A stretch of DNA of 64,000 nt from an uncultured Acetatifactor sp. (lineage in GTDB: Bacteria; Bacillota; Clostridia; Lachnospirales; Lachnospiraceae), in NCBI GenBank assembly GCA_910584865.1, contig CAJUCE010000015.1, positions 48,156 through 112,155 on the forward strand. The letters are read 5' to 3'. Under the pieces are notes generated by a model, which was not told the DNA's origin, ran no database searches, and saw nothing but the letters and a program-made list of their open reading frames with translations. This document shows, piece after piece, positions 59,875 through 64,000 of this stretch. The translations under genes and the position numbers were made by a program. Position 1 is the stretch's first letter, and every line of letters starts with the position of its first letter.

Positions 59875-60606
59875 ATGTCAGGACATTCAAAATTTGCCAA
59901 TATTAAGCATAAAAAGGAAAAGAACGATGCGGCGAAAGGGAAGATCTTCACCATTATCGGAAGGGAAATTGCGGTGGCAGTAAAGGAGGGCGGGCCGGAC
60001 CCGAATAACAATTTCAAGCTTGCCACTGTGGTTGCCAAGGCCAAGGCAAATAATATGCCCAACGATACCATTGAGAGAGGGATCAAGAAAGCCGCCGGGG
60101 ACGTGGGTAATGTAAATTATGAATATGTAACCTATGAAGGATACGGACCTAACGGAATTGCGATTATTGTGGATGCTCTTACCGACAATAAGAACCGTAC
60201 TGCGGCGAATATCAGGAGCGCGTTTACCAAGGGACAGGGGAATGTAGGGACTCCTGGCTGTGTTTCCTTTATGTTTGACAAGAGAGGGCAGATCATCATC
60301 GACAGGGAGGAGTGTGAACTGGAGGCAGATGATCTCATGATGACGGCATTGGATGCAGGAGCGGAAGATTTTAATGAGGAAGAGGACAACTACGAGATTC
60401 TGACGGATCCGGATGGTTTCGAGGAGGTCCGCAAGGCTCTGGAGGATGCAGGAATTCCCATGATGAGTGCAGAAGTTACCATGATTCCGCAGAATTATGT
60501 GGAGTTGACGGATGAGACCGCAGTCAAAAACCTTCAGAGGACGCTTGATCTGCTTGACGATGACGATGATGTTCAGGCAGTGTACCATAACTGGGATGAA
60601 GGGTGA
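59875..60606 (+). CDS. YebC/PmpR family protein
   Basis: 243 residues, full length. MSGHSKFANIKHKKEKNDAAKGKIFTIIGREIAVAVKEGG and NNMPNDTIERGIKKAAGD are the N-terminal signature. YEGYGPNGIAIIVDALTDNKNRTAANIRSAFTKGQGNVGTPGCVSFMFDKRG marks the middle, and an acidic C-terminal domain closes it. The family was described as DNA-binding regulators; some members assist translation of difficult proline stretches. AAAGGAGAAAATAT precedes the ATG. It is followed after seven bases by a glycosyltransferase gene. Confidence 0.95.
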   Translation: MSGHSKFANIKHKKEKNDAAKGKIFTIIGREIAVAVKEGGPDPNNNFKLATVVAKAKANNMPNDTIERGIKKAAGDVGNVNYEYVTYEGYGPNGIAIIVDALTDNKNRTAANIRSAFTKGQGNVGTPGCVSFMFDKRGQIIIDREECELEADDLMMTALDAGAEDFNEEEDNYEILTDPDGFEEVRKALEDAGIPMMSAEVTMIPQNYVELTDETAVKNLQRTLDLLDDDDDVQAVYHNWDEG

Positions 60607-60613
60607 TTGATGT

Positions 60614-61600
60614 ATGGACAGACTGGCAATCGTGGTGCCCTGTTATAACGAGGAGGCGGTTTTGAAGCTTGCTTCGCAGGCCTTGCGTGGGGTGTTGGAG
60701 GATTTGGCGGGGAAGGAAAAAATCTCTGCCGACAGTTTCATTTTATTTGTGGATGACGGCAGCGCGGACCGTACCTGGGAGCTGATTGAGGAAGAGCATA
60801 GGGCCTACCCCGGGCAGGTGAGCGGTGTGAAGCTGGCGGGGAATGTGGGGCATCAGTTTGCGCTGACCGCCGGTCTGATTACAGCCAAAGATATGAGTGA
60901 TGTGACGGTTTCCATTGATGCGGATTTGCAGGACGATGTGAATGTCATCGAAGAGATGATTGATAAGTTTCATGCGGGCAATGATATCGTCTACGGTGTG
61001 CGGAGAGAGCGTAAAACGGATACCTTTTTTAAACGGACCACGGCGCAGGCTTTCTATAAGCTGATGGAGCTTATGGGAGTGAAGACGGTTTATAATCATG
61101 CGGATTTCCGTCTCATGTCCCGGCGGGCAGTGGAGGAGTTCTCCAAGTATAAGGAGACCAATCTGTTTCTGAGAGGTATGATGCCTTTGATCGGTTACCA
61201 GACGGACAGCGTCTATTATGACCGGAAGGAGCGGGCGGCAGGGGAGTCGAAATATCCGCTGAAAAAGATGCTGGCCCTGGCTTTTAACGGGATTTCTTCT
61301 TTCAGCGTGAAGCCGATCAGCATGATACTGGGAATAGGGCTGATCATCATCCTTGTATCGCTGCTTGCGCTGGTGTATGCGCTGTTTTCCTATTTTACAG
61401 GGAGCGTGGTACCGGGATGGACATCCCTGATTTTGTCGATCTGGTTTTTGGGCGGGCTGCAGTTGCTGGCTGTCGGTATGGTGGGACAGTATATCGGTAA
61501 GATTTATATTGAGGTAAAGCAAAGGCCCCGCTATAACATTGAAGAAATACTTTGCAGCAGGAAGGCGGCAGATACAGAGGATGAGGACCGGAAGGGCTGA
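60614..61600 (+). CDS. Membrane GT2 glycosyltransferase (GtrB/DPM1-like)
   Basis: 328 residues. GT-A fold motifs are LAIVVPCYNEEAVLKLASQAL, FVDDGSADRTWELIEEE, and SIDADLQDDVNVIEEMIDKF (the DxD-type metal site). HADFRLMSRRAVEEF and LFLRGMMPLIGYQTDSVYYDRKERAAGESKYPLKKM follow. Two C-terminal membrane helices (SMILGIGLIIILVSLLALVYAL, ILSIWFLGGLQLLAVGMVGQYIG) anchor it. It likely transfers a sugar to a polyprenyl phosphate. The next gene encodes a large membrane protein that could use such a lipid sugar; they start and stop within two bases of each other. Confidence 0.92.
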   Translation: MDRLAIVVPCYNEEAVLKLASQALRGVLEDLAGKEKISADSFILFVDDGSADRTWELIEEEHRAYPGQVSGVKLAGNVGHQFALTAGLITAKDMSDVTVSIDADLQDDVNVIEEMIDKFHAGNDIVYGVRRERKTDTFFKRTTAQAFYKLMELMGVKTVYNHADFRLMSRRAVEEFSKYKETNLFLRGMMPLIGYQTDSVYYDRKERAAGESKYPLKKMLALAFNGISSFSVKPISMILGIGLIIILVSLLALVYALFSYFTGSVVPGWTSLILSIWFLGGLQLLAVGMVGQYIGKIYIEVKQRPRYNIEEILCSRKAADTEDEDRKG

Positions 61601-61601
61601 G

Positions 61602-63080
61602 ATGAGCTGGAGCAAGAATGTGTTTTGTTATGTGATGTGGTTTCTGTATACACTGTTGACAGGAATCGCCCTGGCCGGCGTTGGAGGAGTGCTCTGCGGA
61701 CGGGCAGGGGTGCAGACATATTGGGGGATCCTCTTTGCAATCCTTATCCTGGCAGTGACAGGGGGAATTGACTGGCTGTTTCGCCGCTTTGGAGCGGTGC
61801 TTTCTTTGTGGGGAAAGAAACGGCCCGGGGGGACATTTGCGCTGGAATGCGTCCTGGCGGCAGGTTTGCTGATATTGGGAGGCCTGTTTCGGATATGGGG
61901 AATGGAAGGAGCCGCCGGCGGCGAGGAATACTATGAGATTGCCAAAGTCGTGGCCGGGGGGGAGATCCCGCAGATTGTGCACGGGGCGGTTTACTTCTAT
62001 GTTCAGCTGCTTCACGGTGCATTCCGGCTGTTGGGAAACCGCTATATCGTCGGAATCTGGCTTCAGATTGTGCTGCAGCTGGCGGGCTCTCTGGGCCTGT
62101 TCCTGACAGTGAGAAAGAAGTGCGGGGCGGTTACGGCGCTGGTTACTTTGGGATTTTGTATGTGCGGACCCTATATGATAGGAAGAGCCCTTGTATTATC
62201 GCCGGAAATTCTGTATTTCGTGCTGATAGTGGCTGCCGCTGCAGTGACGGTATCCGGATATCAGGACAGGCTCCTGCCGGTAGCTTTTTTGTTTATCGGC
62301 ATATTGGCGGCATTGTGCGCTTATCTGGATGTGGCAGGATGGCTGCTTTTGCCTGCGGCTGTATTTGTGATTTTTGCCGGCTGCAGGGAAGAGAATCCAT
62401 CCGGAAAAAGGGCGGCTGCGGTATTGCTGTGTGTAGTCGGAGCGGTCCTGGGCATGATGATCTGCATTTTTACGGATGCTTTTTTTAGCGGAAAATCCTT
62501 TCAGGGCGTGGTGAAAGCCTGGCTGCTTTTGTATAAACCGGACGGGTTCGGACTGCCGGCATCAGTGGGTGGCGCTGATTTCTGGACGGAAAGTTTTCTT
62601 CTGTTTACGGGAATGGCTTTCGGCGTTTTCAGCTTTTGGTATGACAGGGAAAAAGAACACATTTCCGTATATACAGTATTAATCATAGCAGTTGCTCTGG
62701 CATCCTGCTTCGGGATATTCACAGAGGAAATGCCGGGCTTTTATGCCTTGTACCTGTTGCTGGCGCTGTCGGCAGGCCAGGGGATCGGACAATGTTTCCG
62801 GGGGAAGGCTGCGGCCAAAGTGCAGGAAGAAGGGACGCCCTTGGGAGCGGTGGCAGAGGCGCAGGATTCTTTGCAGATTCTGGACATGGACGGGGAGGAC
62901 AGCGGCAAATTGCAGGCAGGGGGCACGGAGAGTGAAAGAAAGCCGGTGCGGTATCTGGAAAATCCGCTGCCTTTACCCAAAAAGCATGTGAAACGTGTGA
63001 TGGATTATCCGTTAAAAGAAGAAGCCATAGGAAATGATTTTGATTATCCTATTGCGGAAGACGATGATTTTGATATTTGA
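61602..63080 (+). CDS. Multi-pass membrane protein, possibly GT-C glycosyltransferase-like
   Basis: 492 residues from the ATG at 61602. About ten membrane segments span residues 5-400. The first outer loop, RIWGMEGAAGGEEYYEIAKVVAGGEIPQIVHGAVYFYVQLLHGAF, has the acidic pair, iAk helix and H-G spacing seen in GT-C (PMT/ArnT-like) enzymes. The cytosolic tail (~405-492) ends in RYLENPLPLPKKHVKRVMDYPLKEE and NDFDYPIAEDDDFDI. With the lipid-linked-sugar GT2 gene directly upstream I infer a two-step surface glycosylation pair. Earlier in-frame ATGs overlap that gene and look less likely. Family assignment is tentative. Confidence 0.6.
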   Translation: MSWSKNVFCYVMWFLYTLLTGIALAGVGGVLCGRAGVQTYWGILFAILILAVTGGIDWLFRRFGAVLSLWGKKRPGGTFALECVLAAGLLILGGLFRIWGMEGAAGGEEYYEIAKVVAGGEIPQIVHGAVYFYVQLLHGAFRLLGNRYIVGIWLQIVLQLAGSLGLFLTVRKKCGAVTALVTLGFCMCGPYMIGRALVLSPEILYFVLIVAAAAVTVSGYQDRLLPVAFLFIGILAALCAYLDVAGWLLLPAAVFVIFAGCREENPSGKRAAAVLLCVVGAVLGMMICIFTDAFFSGKSFQGVVKAWLLLYKPDGFGLPASVGGADFWTESFLLFTGMAFGVFSFWYDREKEHISVYTVLIIAVALASCFGIFTEEMPGFYALYLLLALSAGQGIGQCFRGKAAAKVQEEGTPLGAVAEAQDSLQILDMDGEDSGKLQAGGTESERKPVRYLENPLPLPKKHVKRVMDYPLKEEAIGNDFDYPIAEDDDFDI

Positions 63081-63088
63081 CAGGTAAT

Positions 63089-63139
63089 ATGGAACCGTTC
63101 GGAAGGAACCCTTTATGTGTTATTTTTGAACGGCTCCAT
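63089..63139 (+). promoter_or_regulatory. Inverted repeat ahead of the ClpP-like gene
   Basis: ATGGAACCGTTC (63089-63100) pairs with GAACGGCTCCAT (63128-63139) at 11 of 12 positions, around an AT-rich loop. No T-run follows on the plus strand. It may be a weak terminator or a regulator site. Confidence 0.4.
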
Positions 63140-63229
63140 GGATAAAGAAAACGAAAGAGGGGATGCTATCAGGGAGTACAGGAGATGTACTCCTTTATTA
63201 AAATCTTGATTTCTAGTAAGGAGAGACTT

Positions 63230-63937
63230 ATGGCTGATAAGATGGAGAAGCAGGAACAGCAGGATAAGCGGATTGAAGAGACCGGTCAGGCGACATTGGA
63301 TGAAAGCGGCAAGTTAGGAAATATCCATTTGATCTCTATTATAGGAGAAATCGAAGGGCATGAAAATCTGTCCAACAATTCGAAAACCACAAAATACGAG
63401 CATATATTGCCCAGCCTGGCGGCCATCGAGGACAGCAGCGATATACAGGGTGTTCTCGTGTTGCTGAATACCATGGGAGGAGATGTGGAGGCCGGGCTGG
63501 CTATAGCGGAGATGATTGCCTCTCTGAGCAAACCCACGGTTTCCCTGGTTTTGGGCGGCAGCCATTCCATAGGTGTTCCCATTGCGGTCAGTACGGATTA
63601 TTCTTACATTGTTCCCACCGGAACGATGGTGATCCATCCGGTGAGGATGAGCGGAATGGTTATCGGCGTATCACAGACATTTGACTACTTTAAACAGATT
63701 CAGGACAGGATTACAGGATTTGTCTGCAGCCATTGCAGCATCAGTAAAAGCACGCTGGAGGATCTGATGACAGAGACAGGAGTTCTGACCAAGGATGTGG
63801 GGACTATATTGGTGGGAGAGGAAGCGGTAAATCGTGGAATTATTGATGAGGTAGGCGGGATTGACAAGGCAATAGGCAAGCTGCATGCCATGATTTCGGA
63901 AAGGGAAAATACAGGGGATAAGAGGGAAGCCGTATAA
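63230..63937 (+). CDS. tepA: ClpP-like serine protease, TepA-type
   Basis: 235 residues. After ~45 charged residues the ClpP/crotonase fold begins at IHLISIIGEIEGHENL. GVLVLLNTMGGDVEAGLAIAEMIASL, SLVLGGSHSIGVPIAVSTD (nucleophile Ser in GGSHS) and GTMVIHPVRMSGMVIGV (catalytic His) follow. EEAVNRGIIDEVGGIDKAIGKLHAMI ends it. This is the TepA group of ClpP-like proteins, cytoplasmic and without a Clp ATPase partner of its own. AAGGAGAGACTT precedes the ATG at 63230. The frame is open 15 codons further 5' but without a ribosome site. Confidence 0.9.
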   Translation: MADKMEKQEQQDKRIEETGQATLDESGKLGNIHLISIIGEIEGHENLSNNSKTTKYEHILPSLAAIEDSSDIQGVLVLLNTMGGDVEAGLAIAEMIASLSKPTVSLVLGGSHSIGVPIAVSTDYSYIVPTGTMVIHPVRMSGMVIGVSQTFDYFKQIQDRITGFVCSHCSISKSTLEDLMTETGVLTKDVGTILVGEEAVNRGIIDEVGGIDKAIGKLHAMISERENTGDKREAV

Positions 63938-63951
63938 AATATTAACAGAAA

Positions 63952-64000
63952 ATGGTTGATTATCTCAAAAAAGCCTTGATTTACGGGCATACAAGCAGGA
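63952..64000 (+). CDS. Possible start of a further gene, cut by the window end
   Basis: An ATG at 63952 opens a frame (MVDYLKKALIYGHTSR) that runs off the window. There is no strong ribosome site and it is only 16 codons long, so it may be chance. Confidence 0.2.
   Translation, partial: MVDYLKKALIYGHTSR

Overview
The window looks like chromosomal DNA of a Lachnospiraceae-type Clostridium (Firmicutes, class Clostridia). The evidence is a moderately high-GC gene set with strong AGGAGG ribosome sites, an Rnf ferredoxin:NAD+ oxidoreductase operon, a biotin-dependent sodium-pumping decarboxylase operon, ATP-type PEP carboxykinase, Rex, SleB/CwlJ and SPL-family proteins, a large 2-hydroxyacyl-CoA dehydratase-type activase, and the cmk-ispH-rpsA gene order. 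The genus cannot be fixed from sequence alone. I saw no tRNA, rRNA, CRISPR array, prophage or intact insertion sequence.

Layout. 1-4879: the 3' part of a SUV3-like helicase, a SNF2 helicase and a small coiled-coil protein. 5113-10346: two MATE exporters flanking a large solute-binding lipoprotein. 10706-15022 (minus): a 1438-residue activase with a repeat-expanded N-terminus. 15270-17355: a rhomboid-like membrane protein, a sigma-factor-like protein without DNA-binding regions, and an unknown protein. 17725-21820: M16C peptidase and a DUF4349 lipoprotein. 22053-27500: carboxyltransferase, gamma-like subunit, biotin carrier, beta subunit and a second carboxyltransferase. 27501-29405: an AT-richer patch with an acetyltransferase and decayed genes, including a DarG-like macrodomain remnant. 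29406-35827: BaiN-like flavoprotein, a solute-binding pseudogene, cmk, ispH, rpsA-like and cheR. 35914-37017 (minus): an RNase H-like exonuclease. 37249-42535: rnfCDGEAB. 42599-45397: two cell-wall hydrolases and a receiver/Rpn chimera. 45502-48069: a nucleosidase-like, SPL-like radical SAM and SDR operon. 48442-55480: thrC, deoC, aminopeptidase P, pckA and rex. 55544-63937: unknown coiled-coil protein, nnr, mazF, CorC-like protein, yebC, two membrane glycosylation-type genes and a ClpP-like protease.

How it fits together. Rnf, the decarboxylase pump, PEP carboxykinase and Rex point to an anaerobic fermenter that couples redox and decarboxylation energy to ion gradients. The most unusual signals are (a) repeated tandem amplification of short sequences at or near translation starts (activase, M16 peptidase, ispH, acetyltransferase, and the spacer before the peptidase) plus in-frame repeats inside other genes; (b) the tightly overlapping nucleosidase/SPL-like/SDR operon; (c) the sigma-like protein beside a rhomboid-like protein; and (d) paired promoter-operator palindromes before rnf.
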